The notes: generated by a model not told the origin, from the sequence alone. A DNA stretch of 56,343 nucleotides from Clostridia bacterium (GCA_017451425.1 JAFSPP010000035.1:1-56343); one strand, 5' to 3'. Positions 23,348 through 32,459 are shown, counted from the first letter of the stretch. Program-made: numbers and translations.

Positions 23348-24640
23348 ATGAAAAGAGTATATTTTCACACACTCGGATGCAAAGTCAATCAGTATGACAC
23401 TGAGAGCCTGGCAGAGCTGTTCACGAAGGCCGGTTACGGTATCGCGGATACTCCTGCCGGGGCAGATGTCATTGTCGTAAATTCCTGTACCGTCACAGCT
23501 GAGGCAGACAGGAAGACCCGGCAGGCCGTCCGCCGTTTCAGGCGCATCGCCCCCGATTCCGTCATCGTCCTCTGCGGCTGCGTGCCACAGGCCTATCCCG
23601 CAGTCGCTGCCGCGCTGCCTGAGGCGGACGTCGTAACCGGCAACAAGGATCACCGACTGATCTTAGACCTTGTGGACCGTGCACTGTCCTCCCGCTCCTG
23701 TGTTGTGGATATTCCCTCACACGCCAAGGGCGATGATTTTGAGGACTTCCGCCTCTCGGCCTTTTCGGGCCGCACCAGGGCCATCGTCAAAATCCAGGAC
23801 GGCTGTGACAGATACTGCTCCTACTGTATTATCCCGACCTCCCGCGGCCGCTCAAGGTCCAGGAGCCTCGAGAGCTTAAGCGACGAGCTCGACAACTTCA
23901 AAGCACAGGGCTTCCGCGAGGTCGTCCTCGTCGGTATAAACTTCTGCTGCTACGGTCTCGACATAGGCAGGACCTTTGTCGACGCAATAGAGCTCGCCTG
24001 CGGCAAGGGCTTTGACCGCGTGCGCATAGGCTCGCTCGAATATGACAATATCAGTGACGAGGCCATCGCCCGCCTGGCCGCCCTGCCGAACTTCTGCCCG
24101 CAGTTTCATATCTCACTGCAGAGCGGATGCGACAGGACTCTGAAAGCGATGAACCGCCACTACAATTCAGCCGAATATCTGGCTCTCTGCGAGGCCCTCC
24201 GTGCCGCTTTTCCGGACGCTGCAATCACGACCGACCTCATGGTCGGCTTCCCCGGAGAGACGGATGAGGACTTCGCCGACTCCCTTGCCTTTGCAGAAAA
24301 AGCCGGCTTTGAAAAGATTCACGTCTTCCCCTACTCCGCCCGTCCCGGCACGTGCGCCGCAGAGATGGAGCAGGTGCCGGCGAGCATCAAGGAAGCACGT
24401 ACCGATGCAGCTTTGAAGCTTTCCGACGAGCTGAGACAGAAGTTCTTTAAGTCCTGCCTCGGCAGGACCGTCTCAGTCCTCTGCGAGACAGAAAAAGAGG
24501 GCGCGGCTTTCGGTTACACCGAAAACTACACCCCCGTAAAAGTGCTAAATTGCACGGGTCATTCAGGTAAGATTGTCTCCGTAAGGGTCACCGGCTCAGA
24601 GCATGATAACCTCATCGGTGAGCTCTGTTCCGCAGGGTAA
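23348..24640 (+). CDS. mtaB: tRNA t6A37 methylthiotransferase MtaB
   Basis: A 430-residue radical-SAM enzyme adding a methylthio group to t6A37 of tRNA-Lys(UUU). The N-terminal domain has GCKVNQYDTES, typical of MtaB; the radical-SAM cluster motif is CDRYCSYC (about 149-156), followed by IIPTSRGRSRSR; LMVGFPGETDEDF completes the core. A short TRAM-like end follows. Its last 45 bases overlap the tmcAL gene on the opposite strand. Confidence 0.92.
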   Translation: MKRVYFHTLGCKVNQYDTESLAELFTKAGYGIADTPAGADVIVVNSCTVTAEADRKTRQAVRRFRRIAPDSVIVLCGCVPQAYPAVAAALPEADVVTGNKDHRLILDLVDRALSSRSCVVDIPSHAKGDDFEDFRLSAFSGRTRAIVKIQDGCDRYCSYCIIPTSRGRSRSRSLESLSDELDNFKAQGFREVVLVGINFCCYGLDIGRTFVDAIELACGKGFDRVRIGSLEYDNISDEAIARLAALPNFCPQFHISLQSGCDRTLKAMNRHYNSAEYLALCEALRAAFPDAAITTDLMVGFPGETDEDFADSLAFAEKAGFEKIHVFPYSARPGTCAAEMEQVPASIKEARTDAALKLSDELRQKFFKSCLGRTVSVLCETEKEGAAFGYTENYTPVKVLNCTGHSGKIVSVRVTGSEHDNLIGELCSAG

Positions 24641-25789
24641 AATACGCGGAGTCGCCAGGTTGTAAAGGTTAGTTGCTTTACACTCCAGATCAAAGATGTG
24701 TTTTCCGTACTCGGGAAGTTCATAGGACTGCGAAGATTTCATAATGATAGGAAGGCTCGCCTTGTCCTTCGCAAGTTTCAGAATTTCCCTTCCCTGCTCG
24801 TTAAAACCGAGCACGCGTATATACGGAACCTTGTGCAGGGCGTCCTGCGGGGCAATGCCCAGGTAGAGCGCAGTGATGATTCTTCTGATACGCGAATGGG
24901 TATATCTCTTCGTTTTGACAATGGAATACAGTTCCTCAAGCGAGGTCGCTGACTGTATTGCGTTATAAATTCTGTTTTCCAGGCCCTCGGAGACATCCGG
25001 GGCCTCTTTTATGTCCTCCGCGCTGAGCATTCTCAGGCGCGAGAGTATGGCGCGTTCGCTGTCGTCTATCGCCACGGGCGCGCGGCCGACCTTTTCAAGG
25101 CGTTTAAACTCACTGACCGAGGACTCGGGCATGAACTCAAAAGCCCTCTCGTCGCCGCGCTCAAGCATGATCCTCAGGGCGGAAGCGGATGAGAACTCGC
25201 CGTTCTCCTTGAGCGAGTCGTGCTCAGCGCCGTTTCGCTTTATGGGCATGACATTAAAGCTCGTACCTACGGATTTCATAGCCTTTAAGTACTCAACTGC
25301 AAGTATATTGTTTGGCTTTGAGATGACATCCGCAATCTCGTCTCCGTAGAGTTTCCTGACGGCATTTTCGCGGGCCGCGGCATAGGTTATGCCGCCCTCG
25401 AGCTCGTCTTTTATGAGGTCGTGAACCTTAATGTCACAGACCGCTTCCGCGGCCTTTTGGAGCAGCTCTCCGTCCGCGGTCTCGCAGCCGAAGGCGAGGC
25501 TGTCGACACAGCCGAGCCCCGCGAGGACGGACAGTCCGCCGCGCGCAAAGAGCTCCGCCGTGGAGACGGCCCACGGAACCGGAAGTTCAAGCACCAGATC
25601 CACGCCGTCGGACAGGGCCGCCTTTGCGCGCGCCCTCTTGTCCATTATTGCAACGCTGCCGCGCTGCACGAAATTGCCGCTCATGACGGCCACGACGTGT
25701 GTGGCCCCGGCCTCGCGGCACTTCGCCGTAAGATACTGATGTCCGTTATGATAGGGATTGTACTCCGCTACTATGCCCGTAATATTCAT
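24596..25789 (-). CDS. tmcAL: tRNA(Met) cytidine acetate ligase
   Basis: A 397-residue enzyme that makes N4-acetylcytidine at the wobble base of elongator tRNA-Met from acetate and ATP. The nucleotidyltransferase motif EYNPYHNGHQY (HxGH type) is at the N-terminus, with SGNFVQRGSVAIMDKRARA and ISKPNNILAVEYLKA following as usual. The start at MNITGIV fits the family. It is divergent from acetate kinase and convergent, with overlap, to mtaB: two tRNA-modification genes and an acetate gene side by side. Confidence 0.92.
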   Translation of the reverse strand: MNITGIVAEYNPYHNGHQYLTAKCREAGATHVVAVMSGNFVQRGSVAIMDKRARAKAALSDGVDLVLELPVPWAVSTAELFARGGLSVLAGLGCVDSLAFGCETADGELLQKAAEAVCDIKVHDLIKDELEGGITYAAARENAVRKLYGDEIADVISKPNNILAVEYLKAMKSVGTSFNVMPIKRNGAEHDSLKENGEFSSASALRIMLERGDERAFEFMPESSVSEFKRLEKVGRAPVAIDDSERAILSRLRMLSAEDIKEAPDVSEGLENRIYNAIQSATSLEELYSIVKTKRYTHSRIRRIITALYLGIAPQDALHKVPYIRVLGFNEQGREILKLAKDKASLPIIMKSSQSYELPEYGKHIFDLECKATNLYNLATPRILPCGTELTDEVIML

Positions 25790-25879
25790 AATAAACCTCA
25801 ATTTTTTGGATAAATTTATACTTTTATAATAACAGATTTTTCTGTATAATACTACCAATACACCTCAAGGGGGACAAAT

Positions 25880-27079
25880 ATGAAAATACTCGTTACAAAC
25901 TGCGGAAGCTCCTCTCTCAAGTACCAGCTCATCGACATGGACGGAGAGAAGACTCTCGCCAAGGGTCTCTGCGAAAGAATAGGCGTTGACGGCCACTTCG
26001 TCGGCAAGACATTCGACGGCAGAAAGACAGAGAACAACAACATACTCCACAACCACACCGAGGCCTTCATGGAAGTCAAGAAAGCTCTCACCGAGGGCGA
26101 GACCAAGGTCATTGACTCACTCGATGAGGTTGACGCAATAGGTCACCGTATAGTACAGGGCGGCGCTCTCTTCAACGACAGCGTGCTCGTAACCGACGAG
26201 GTCAAGGAAGGCATCCGCTCACTCATCGACCTCGCTCCCCTTCACAACGCGGCTCACCTCCAGGGTATTGACGCGTGTCAGGCAGTCTTCGGACCCGACG
26301 TGCCCGAAGTGGTTGTCTTCGACAACGCCTTCCACTCAACAATGCCTCCGAAGGCCTACATCTTCCCCGTACCCTATGAGTACTACGAGAAGTACAAGGT
26401 TCGCCGCTACGGCTTCCACGGCACAAGCCACAGATACGTCGCAAAGCGTCTCGCTGAGATCTGGGGCACAAGCCTTGAGGGCAAGAAGGTTATCGTGGCC
26501 CACATAGGCAACGGTTCCTCCCTCTCCGCCATAAAGGACGGCAAGGTAATCGACACGACAATGGGTATCACCCCTCTTGACGGCTTTATCATGGGCTCCC
26601 GCTGCGGCGGTGTCGACCCTTCAGCCATCACATACATCCAGGCCAAGGAAGGCCTCTCACCCGCTGAGACGGACCAGATGATGAACAAGAAGTCAGGCCT
26701 TCTCGGTATCTCCGGTGTCTCCTCTGACATGCGCGATGTAGAAATCGCAGCCGCAGAGGGCAACGAGAGAGCACAGCTCGCGCTCGACATAATGTACTAC
26801 CAGGTAACAAAGTACATCGGTGCCTTTGTCGCGGCACTCGGCGGCGTTGACGCCATCTGCTTCACGGCCGGTGTCGGTGAGAACGGACCCGAGTTCCGTG
26901 AGGGTATCTGTGACAACCTCGAATACCTCGGCGTGAAGATTGACAAGGAAGTCAACAAGTGCCGCGGCAAGGAGGTAAAGCTCTCCACTCCCGACTCGAA
27001 GGTCGAGGTCTGGGTCATCCCCACAAACGAGGAACTTATGATAGCCCGCGACACCAAGGAGATTGTCGAGAAACTCTGA
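25880..27079 (+). CDS. ackA: Acetate kinase
   Basis: A 399-residue enzyme, exactly the usual length. Motifs NCGSSSLKYQ, RYGFHGTSHRYVAKR, HIGNGSSLSAI and CFTAGVGENGPEFR give the ASKHA phosphate and nucleotide sites. It makes ATP and acetate from acetyl phosphate, the last step of acetate fermentation. No phosphotransacetylase is in the window. Strong GGGGG-type ribosome site; terminator at 27092-27117. Confidence 0.96.
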   Translation: MKILVTNCGSSSLKYQLIDMDGEKTLAKGLCERIGVDGHFVGKTFDGRKTENNNILHNHTEAFMEVKKALTEGETKVIDSLDEVDAIGHRIVQGGALFNDSVLVTDEVKEGIRSLIDLAPLHNAAHLQGIDACQAVFGPDVPEVVVFDNAFHSTMPPKAYIFPVPYEYYEKYKVRRYGFHGTSHRYVAKRLAEIWGTSLEGKKVIVAHIGNGSSLSAIKDGKVIDTTMGITPLDGFIMGSRCGGVDPSAITYIQAKEGLSPAETDQMMNKKSGLLGISGVSSDMRDVEIAAAEGNERAQLALDIMYYQVTKYIGAFVAALGGVDAICFTAGVGENGPEFREGICDNLEYLGVKIDKEVNKCRGKEVKLSTPDSKVEVWVIPTNEELMIARDTKEIVEKL

Positions 27080-27091
27080 GAATAAAAAAGG

Positions 27092-27117
27092 ACAGCCGAA
27101 GCATCTGCTTCGGCTGT
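27092..27117. terminator. Terminator between ackA and the ABC operon
   Basis: Eleven-bp stem ACAGCCGAAGC/GCTTCGGCTGT, loop ATCT, T7 rightward and A6 leftward. Confidence 0.88.
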
Positions 27118-27128
27118 TTTTTTATTGC

Positions 27129-28172
27129 TTAATAACTCTTTGTGTAGTAGAAGTTCACGTCCGGAACCGTAACACTCGCGCCCTGATCTTTAAGGAAGGT
27201 CAGGAAGCCGCCGAGAATGGTTTTCATGTCGTCCTTCGTCTTGCAGATTATACTGCTGCCCGCTATAAGGGCCTTGGCCTTCTCCTCGTCTCCGGCGAGC
27301 TTGTAGTTTACGACAAGACCCGGGGCCGTAGTCTGGCTGTTTACGTTCTTAACGGAGGCCTTGAACTCTTTAAGGAATATGGCTGTGGCCTTCGGATGAG
27401 AGGCAACAAAGTCCTTGTTCGCAATAATACATGTGCTGCAGATTTTGCTGTCTGCGTACTCCGTATCGCGGACGAGATTCTCCCAGAGATCGGATACGTC
27501 AACGCCCACATTCTCCTTTGAGCCCTCGGCAGCAGCCTCGCTTGCGAGCGGCTCAGGCAGGGCGGTGTGAATTACCCTGTTCTTCTTTACGAGTCCCGCG
27601 AGGTCATCCGCGGAGAACTGTGTGTTTACAGTTACGTCATTGTTTTCCGCCTTTGCGAAAACAGCTTTCATTATCGGTTCAAGAAGCGAGCCCGAAGGTA
27701 CATAGAACTTACCGGTCATGGACCCTACATTGCTCAGGAGAGTCACCTCACCGAGTTCAACAAGATAGTAGTTGCTGTATGAGCTGATGGCAATGAGCTG
27801 TACGTCCTTTCCCTCGGAATAAAGACGCAGGGCGTCCTCCGTTGAGACAGCGGCGATTTCGCACTCGCCCGCCGCGACCTTTTCCGCTGCGTCCTTCGAA
27901 TTGTCGAGCAGTTCGTATGTGTAGTCACCGAGAGCGCTCTTGTTATCTATCGAATCAAAGAGGTAGACCATACCTACTGCCGCAGGTCCTTTTGAGACTG
28001 CGAGTCTGACCGTCATGGCCTCCTCCGGAACAGCCGATGTTGTGGTATTGGTCTTGTCGCCCGGCTTTATTACAGCGTCTTCATATTTCGGTTTTTCTGG
28101 TATCCTCGTGCAGCCGCAGAAGCAGAGCGCGAAGAGACATGCAGAGAGTATAAGAGCAATAAAACGCCTCAT
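27129..28172 (-). CDS. SsuA/NMT1-type substrate-binding lipoprotein (second)
   Basis: A 347-residue lipoprotein with lipobox FCGC, then a periplasmic-binding-protein fold of the NitT/TauT/ThiY class: LAVSKGPAAVGMVYL at the first strand, AAGECEIAAVSTEDALRLY in the hinge region, and a long C-terminal helix part. It is closely similar in layout to the binding protein at 29556-30608 (TLQGPTGMGMAYL). Last gene of the operon; two binding proteins for one transporter suggests two ligands or a delivery step. Ligand unknown. Confidence 0.75.
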   Translation of the reverse strand: MRRFIALILSACLFALCFCGCTRIPEKPKYEDAVIKPGDKTNTTTSAVPEEAMTVRLAVSKGPAAVGMVYLFDSIDNKSALGDYTYELLDNSKDAAEKVAAGECEIAAVSTEDALRLYSEGKDVQLIAISSYSNYYLVELGEVTLLSNVGSMTGKFYVPSGSLLEPIMKAVFAKAENNDVTVNTQFSADDLAGLVKKNRVIHTALPEPLASEAAAEGSKENVGVDVSDLWENLVRDTEYADSKICSTCIIANKDFVASHPKATAIFLKEFKASVKNVNSQTTAPGLVVNYKLAGDEEKAKALIAGSSIICKTKDDMKTILGGFLTFLKDQGASVTVPDVNFYYTKSY

Positions 28173-28226
28173 GATTTCTCCTTGGAAATTAAGATTTATA
28201 ACAATAATATTATGCTATAAAGCGGG

Positions 28227-28799
28227 TTAAAGTTCAATCACTTTATCGGCAATTTTTATGTCTTCATTTATATGTGACACCAGTACGACGGGCCTTGTCT
28301 TCGCAAATTCCCTGATCTTCTCCACAACGGTTTCCCTGTTTTCGGAGTCGAGTCCCGAGAAGGGCTCGTCGAGCAGGAGTATGTCCGGATTAAAGAGCAG
28401 GGCGCGCGCAAGGCAGACGCGCTGCCTTTGGCCGCCTGAGAGCTCGCTGGGGCGCTTTCCCTGAAGATCAGCCCCGATGCCGAGCTCGGTCAAAAGAGCG
28501 GCCGCATCGGCGTCTGAGACGGAGCAGACGGCCCTTATGTTCTCAAGCGCGGAGTACCACGGCAGAAGCCGCTGCTCCTGGAAAACAAAGGCCGCGCGCG
28601 CCTCTTTGGGTGTGATCTCCACAGAGCCCGCGTCCGGTTTCTCAAGGCCGGCAATGAGACGCAGAAACGTCGTCTTGCCGACACCGGACGGCGCTATGAC
28701 AGCGGTTATACCGCTGTCCGGTATTTCAGCACTTAAGTTTTCAAACACGGGAGTCTCCGTGTTCGGATAACCGAAGGTGACATTCTTAAAACTTATCAC
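28227..28799 (-). CDS. ABC transporter ATP-binding protein, NitT/TauT type
   Basis: A 190-residue ATPase, shorter than the 240-260 usual for this family because it ends soon after the H-loop. Walker A APSGVGKTTF, Q-loop FVFQEQRLLPW, signature LSGGQRQRV, Walker B ILLLDEPFSGLD and His of VSHI are all present, so it should be active. The start overlaps the permease stop by four bases. Confidence 0.88.
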   Translation of the reverse strand: MISFKNVTFGYPNTETPVFENLSAEIPDSGITAVIAPSGVGKTTFLRLIAGLEKPDAGSVEITPKEARAAFVFQEQRLLPWYSALENIRAVCSVSDADAAALLTELGIGADLQGKRPSELSGGQRQRVCLARALLFNPDILLLDEPFSGLDSENRETVVEKIREFAKTRPVVLVSHINEDIKIADKVIEL

Positions 28800-29581
28800 T
28801 GCGCCACCTCCGTCTTATACTTCCTCAGGAGCCTGCCCATGAAGAATTTTATAAGTCTGTCAAAGATGACACTGAGTATGACGACAGTCGCCGTCCAGGC
28901 GAACATCTCGTCCGTGATGATATAGAACTTCGTCTCCCAGATACTGTTGCCAATTGACGGCAGTGTGCGGCAGATTACCTCTGCGGCGATTCCCGCCTTC
29001 CAGCAGAGGCCGAGTCCGGAACCGACGGCTGCGGCATTGTACGGTATGAGGCTCGGCACGTAGATACTGCGTATGCGTGCCGCGGGGCTCATCCCGTAGA
29101 CCTGCGCCATCTCCAGAAGGTCTCCGTCCACGGCGGCGAGGCCCTCCAGCACATTGCTCCACACTATGGGAGCGACCATTAAAATACAGATGATTACGGG
29201 CACGAAGTTCTTGCCCGACCACATGAGCGCCAGTATTATGAAGGACGCCACGGGCGTGGCCTTTATGACGCTTATTGCCGGGCTTAAAAAGGCCTTCAGG
29301 AAACTGAATCTGAAGGCCAGGGCGGCAAGCAGCGCGGAGAGCAGATAACCGAGCACGAAGCCGCCGAGGACTCTCAGAATTGAGAGAAATATTGTCTGCC
29401 AGAAAGGCAGCGTGCCGCCCAGTCTTATGAGGGCAACAAGCACTTTATGAGGAGATACGAACAGTACCTCCTCATTTATTATGAGCGCCAGCAGCTCCCA
29501 CAGGGCGAGCCATATGAGAGCTACAAGCAGATATTCAGTTCTATTTCGGGGGCGTTCAGCCTGCGTAATAGAAGTTGTCAT
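28796..29581 (-). CDS. ABC transporter permease, NitT/TauT type
   Basis: About 261 residues, six predicted transmembrane segments. The EAA-type loop that contacts the ATPase is MAQVYGMSPAARIRSIYVPSLIP. Start at 29581 overlaps the upstream binding-protein gene by 26 bases; GGAGG is 11 bases before it, and a TTG at 29620 is a less likely alternative. Forms the channel for the ligand bound by the two neighbouring lipoproteins. Confidence 0.82.
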   Translation of the reverse strand: MTTSITQAERPRNRTEYLLVALIWLALWELLALIINEEVLFVSPHKVLVALIRLGGTLPFWQTIFLSILRVLGGFVLGYLLSALLAALAFRFSFLKAFLSPAISVIKATPVASFIILALMWSGKNFVPVIICILMVAPIVWSNVLEGLAAVDGDLLEMAQVYGMSPAARIRSIYVPSLIPYNAAAVGSGLGLCWKAGIAAEVICRTLPSIGNSIWETKFYIITDEMFAWTATVVILSVIFDRLIKFFMGRLLRKYKTEVAQ

Positions 29582-30608
29582 CAGGAAGCTGTCCTCCGAC
29601 TGAGTTAGGCTGTGCGTCAAAGAGCACCTTGTAGAATCCCTCTACCTCTTCACGCATCTCTGCGCCTGTCTCGAAAGTGATATTGCAGCGCGGAAGAGCC
29701 ATCTTGGCAACGGGGGCCTTTGCAACTATTCCGACCTGTGCGATTATCTCTGCGGTCTGATCAATGTTCTTCTCGTCCTTTACGAGGTCGATTGACTTCT
29801 CATACTCATAGAGGAAGGCCTTTACGGCATCCGGATGAGCCTCGGCAAACGCAGTGTTGACAACTACGCAGCCCATGGCGATTTCAGCGCCGTCATATTC
29901 CGTTCCGTCTGTCACCTTATCCCATACATCGTCAAGGGACAGAGCAACTTTCATATCCTTGTTCTGGGCAAGGAGAGCCGTTACTGCGGGCTCGGGAAGA
30001 AGGACTACGTCGGCCTTGCCTGAAGCGGCGAAAGCGACGAGGTCGTTATGTGTCGTGTAAGTGAAGTCAAGTTTTACGTCCTCGCCTACCTTAAGGCCCG
30101 AAGCCTCAAGGAGGTAGTTTAAGATGAACTCAGGTGTTGAGCCCTGGCCTGAGACATAGATTGTCTTCCCCTTAAGGTCAGCCATGCTCTTTATTGTGTC
30201 GCCCTTTTCAAGGATGTAAAGCACGCACTCAGTATTGAGAGCGAGGAGCTTTACCTTGCCGTTTGACTTGTTGTAAAGAGTCGCGGCGGCGTTTGTGGGA
30301 AGCGCCGCAATGTCGAACTCACCGGATACGATCTTGCCGGTGATCTCGTCAGGGCCTGCGCAGATGGTGGCCTCATAGTTGTTGAGTGTCTTGCCTTCCT
30401 TGGCATCGTTTAAAAGATATGCCATGCCCATACCGGTGGGGCCCTGGAGTGTGGCGAGTTTTACGTCTACGCCCGTTGCTGTGGGAACAGCCTCGGTCGG
30501 GGCTTCTGTCGGAGCGGCTGTTGCCGGCTCCGTCTTGGGCGCTTTCGTGCAGGCCGCGAGGCTCAGCGCAAGTACAAGCGCAAGTACTAAGCTTATAATT
30601 CTTTTCAT
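29556..30608 (-). CDS. SsuA/NMT1-type substrate-binding lipoprotein (first)
   Basis: A 350-residue lipoprotein with lipobox LAAC, a Pro/Thr/Ala-rich linker, then a binding-protein fold: VKLATLQGPTGMGMAYLL, SGEFDIAALPTNAAATLY and DLKGKTIYVSGQGSTPEF, all typical of the NMT1/ThiY/SsuA class. Follows the TM1266-type gene by 15 bases and so is in one operon with it. Ligand not predictable. Confidence 0.78.
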   Translation of the reverse strand: MKRIISLVLALVLALSLAACTKAPKTEPATAAPTEAPTEAVPTATGVDVKLATLQGPTGMGMAYLLNDAKEGKTLNNYEATICAGPDEITGKIVSGEFDIAALPTNAAATLYNKSNGKVKLLALNTECVLYILEKGDTIKSMADLKGKTIYVSGQGSTPEFILNYLLEASGLKVGEDVKLDFTYTTHNDLVAFAASGKADVVLLPEPAVTALLAQNKDMKVALSLDDVWDKVTDGTEYDGAEIAMGCVVVNTAFAEAHPDAVKAFLYEYEKSIDLVKDEKNIDQTAEIIAQVGIVAKAPVAKMALPRCNITFETGAEMREEVEGFYKVLFDAQPNSVGGQLPDDNFYYAG

Positions 30609-30623
30609 GATTGTCTCCCTTTC

Positions 30624-30869
30624 TTATTTTGCAGAGCATGCGGCCTTGGCCGACACGCCTTCTATCCTGCCGATTTTGCCTGACAGGGCATTTATGACAT
30701 CCATCGGGGCGTCAACTACGACGCTGATGACGCTCACCTGTTTTTCGGCATAGGGTATGCCCATGCGCCCGATAATGTGTTCCGAATACTCATGGAGCAC
30801 TTCGTTAACCTTTGGGGCAGAGGCCATATCCTCAACAATTATGCCGAGTACTGCAACTCTCTTTTCCAT
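30624..30869 (-). CDS. TM1266-family iron-only hydrogenase system regulator
   Basis: An 81-residue ACT-like/ferredoxin-fold protein matching the TM1266 family: VAVLGIIVED near the start, LHEYSEHIIGRMGIPY in the middle and ISVVVDAPMDVINALSGKIGRIEGV at the end. The family is found with [FeFe]-hydrogenase maturation and structural genes and is thought to be regulatory. Here it heads the ABC operon and lies 3 kb from hydCBA. It is preceded by its own promoter (TTGCGG-17 bp-TATAAT) and a leader RNA with terminator and antiterminator options. Confidence 0.85.
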   Translation of the reverse strand: MEKRVAVLGIIVEDMASAPKVNEVLHEYSEHIIGRMGIPYAEKQVSVISVVVDAPMDVINALSGKIGRIEGVSAKAACSAK

Positions 30870-30890
30870 CCGTTACCTCCTTTTCGCAAC

Positions 30891-30988
30891 AAAAAAGGCT
30901 GCGCAAAAATTGCGCAACCTTCGTCGTTTAAACTTTGAGTCGCTAAAGCTTCCATCTCAAGAACACTTTCGATGTCAGGTTTACGCAA
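30891..30988 (-). ncRNA. Attenuator or riboswitch-like leader of the TM1266-ABC operon
   Basis: Promoter -10 TATAAT (30994-30999) lies right after the channel-gene stop. The RNA of about 98 nt ends in AAGGUUGCGCA/UGCGCAGCCUU (30895-30921) plus U6, a terminator that pairs fully only on the leftward strand (U-G wobble). Its 5' end (complement of 30978-30988, UUGCGUAAACC) can pair with GGUUGCGCAA of the terminator's 5' arm, ten pairs with one bulge. That is the switch layout of transcriptional riboswitches. The core (30922-30977) matches no class I can name. Confidence 0.6.
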
Positions 30989-30999
30989 CAGGTATTATA

Positions 31000-31776
31000 T
31001 CATTTTTTCTTTGCATCCGCAAGATAAATCGCCCAGTACATGACGCCTACGAGGACGGTTCCGCCGATGATGTTTCCGATTGTGACCGGGATTAAATTGT
31101 TCAGGAAGAACGCTCCCCAGGTCGCGTCGGCGCCGGCAATGATTCCCGCCGGAACGTAGTACATGTTCGCCACGCTGTGCTCGAAGCCGCAGAGGACGAA
31201 GAGCATTGTCGGAAGATAAAGTCCGGCGAGCTTACCGCCGACCGACTTCGCCGCGAAGGAAATCCATACGGCAATACAGACAAGGAAGTTACAGCCTATG
31301 CCGAGCAGGATGGCCTTGCCGAAGTCGAGCGACGCCTTTGCCGTCGCCACCTTCATTGTCGTCTCAAGCAGGGCTCCGCCGAAGAGGCCCGTCTGTCCGG
31401 AGAGGTTTGTGAGCAGAGCGATAAACATCGAGCCCACGAAGTTTCCGAGGTAGACTATGCACCAGTTTTTCAGCATGGCGGAGACTTTTACATCTCCCGT
31501 AAGTACCGACACGATAATCAGGTTGTTGCCCGTAAAGAGCTCACTTCCGGCAAGAAGGACCATGGTGAGTCCCGCCGGGAAGATGAGCGCGCTGACGAGT
31601 TTCGCCACGCTCGGGTTTGCTATCGTGCTCATGGCCGTATTTGCTCCGGCTGCGGCCAGGGCTATGAACATACCTGCAAGTATGCCCAGTAAAAACAGCT
31701 TGTACGCCTTGTTTCCGGCCTTCGCCTTTCCTATGCCTATCACATTGTTTGCTACTTCTGCAGGTGTAAACATCAT
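31000..31776 (-). CDS. Formate/nitrite transporter family channel
   Basis: A 258-residue FNT channel with six transmembrane segments. Markers: AGSELFTGNNL, the central CGFEHSVANMYYVP with the conserved pore His, and NLIPVTIGNIIGG. The family moves formate, nitrite or hydrosulfide. Formate is the natural guess beside hydrogenase genes and acetate kinase. Its start overlaps the TetR stop (ATGATG), so both are made from the TetR promoter. Confidence 0.9.
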   Translation of the reverse strand: MMFTPAEVANNVIGIGKAKAGNKAYKLFLLGILAGMFIALAAAGANTAMSTIANPSVAKLVSALIFPAGLTMVLLAGSELFTGNNLIIVSVLTGDVKVSAMLKNWCIVYLGNFVGSMFIALLTNLSGQTGLFGGALLETTMKVATAKASLDFGKAILLGIGCNFLVCIAVWISFAAKSVGGKLAGLYLPTMLFVLCGFEHSVANMYYVPAGIIAGADATWGAFFLNNLIPVTIGNIIGGTVLVGVMYWAIYLADAKKK

Positions 31777-32459
31777 TTGTTATCCCCTCCTGATTCCTCG
31801 TTTGCCACTTTATACTCGCTTAAGAACTCAGTGGCAAGATCTATCCTGAAGCCTTTCACATCGGACACGACGTCCGAGATTATCCTGTCCGCCTTCGTTT
31901 TAAACAGCGGCGCTATCGCCGTCTGCAGGATGAAGTTCAGCACTTTCTCCTTGTCCTTCAGCACGCCCGTCTTGTAGGCGTACAGCAGTGTTCCGGGCAC
32001 GGACGTCGTGGCAATGTAGTAGATATCAAAAGCATCCTTGTCGAGCCCTGCCTTGGAGGCGAGCATCGCAAGAATACTTCTGTACGATGCATTGCCTATG
32101 AGCGATGCGGTATTGCTCTTCAAAACCTCAGAGTAAAACCGCAGAAGGTTCTCATTCTCAATTATTGAGGCAAAATATACATAAATCGCAACACCGACTC
32201 CCACCGCGAGATTCTTCGAATAGAGCTTCAATGCGATGTTGAAGTACTTGATCTCACAGTTTCTGAGCACGTCATTGCAGATAAAATCCGCAATTTCCTC
32301 TTTGTTTTTGAAATAGTAAAAGAACTTTGTCCTGGTGATATCCGCTTCCTGGCAGATCTGTGTTATTGAAACATCATCGTAGCCGAACTCATAGAAAAGC
32401 TTCTTCGCGGTGTTGACTATGAGTTCCTTGGTACGGATACCGGCACGGTTCCCTTCCAT
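31773..32459 (-). CDS. TetR/AcrR-family regulator
   Basis: A 228-residue repressor: helix-turn-helix at residues 13-57 (VNTAKKLFYEFGYDDVSITQICQEADITRTKFFYYFKNKEE), then a helical ligand domain. Divergent from the URO-D gene. Its promoter TTGACA-17 bp-TATACA (complements of 32531-32536 and 32508-32513) is overlapped by the perfect palindrome at 32520-32539, and a second site overlaps the URO-D -35, so it probably represses both directions until a ligand binds. Confidence 0.88.
   Translation of the reverse strand: MEGNRAGIRTKELIVNTAKKLFYEFGYDDVSITQICQEADITRTKFFYYFKNKEEIADFICNDVLRNCEIKYFNIALKLYSKNLAVGVGVAIYVYFASIIENENLLRFYSEVLKSNTASLIGNASYRSILAMLASKAGLDKDAFDIYYIATTSVPGTLLYAYKTGVLKDKEKVLNFILQTAIAPLFKTKADRIISDVVSDVKGFRIDLATEFLSEYKVANEESGGDNK

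Noticed and set aside
30891..30988. TPP riboswitch before the NMT1-type transporter
   Set aside because: An AACCUGA string and a UUGAGAUG string occur, but in the wrong order and without the other conserved TPP elements.
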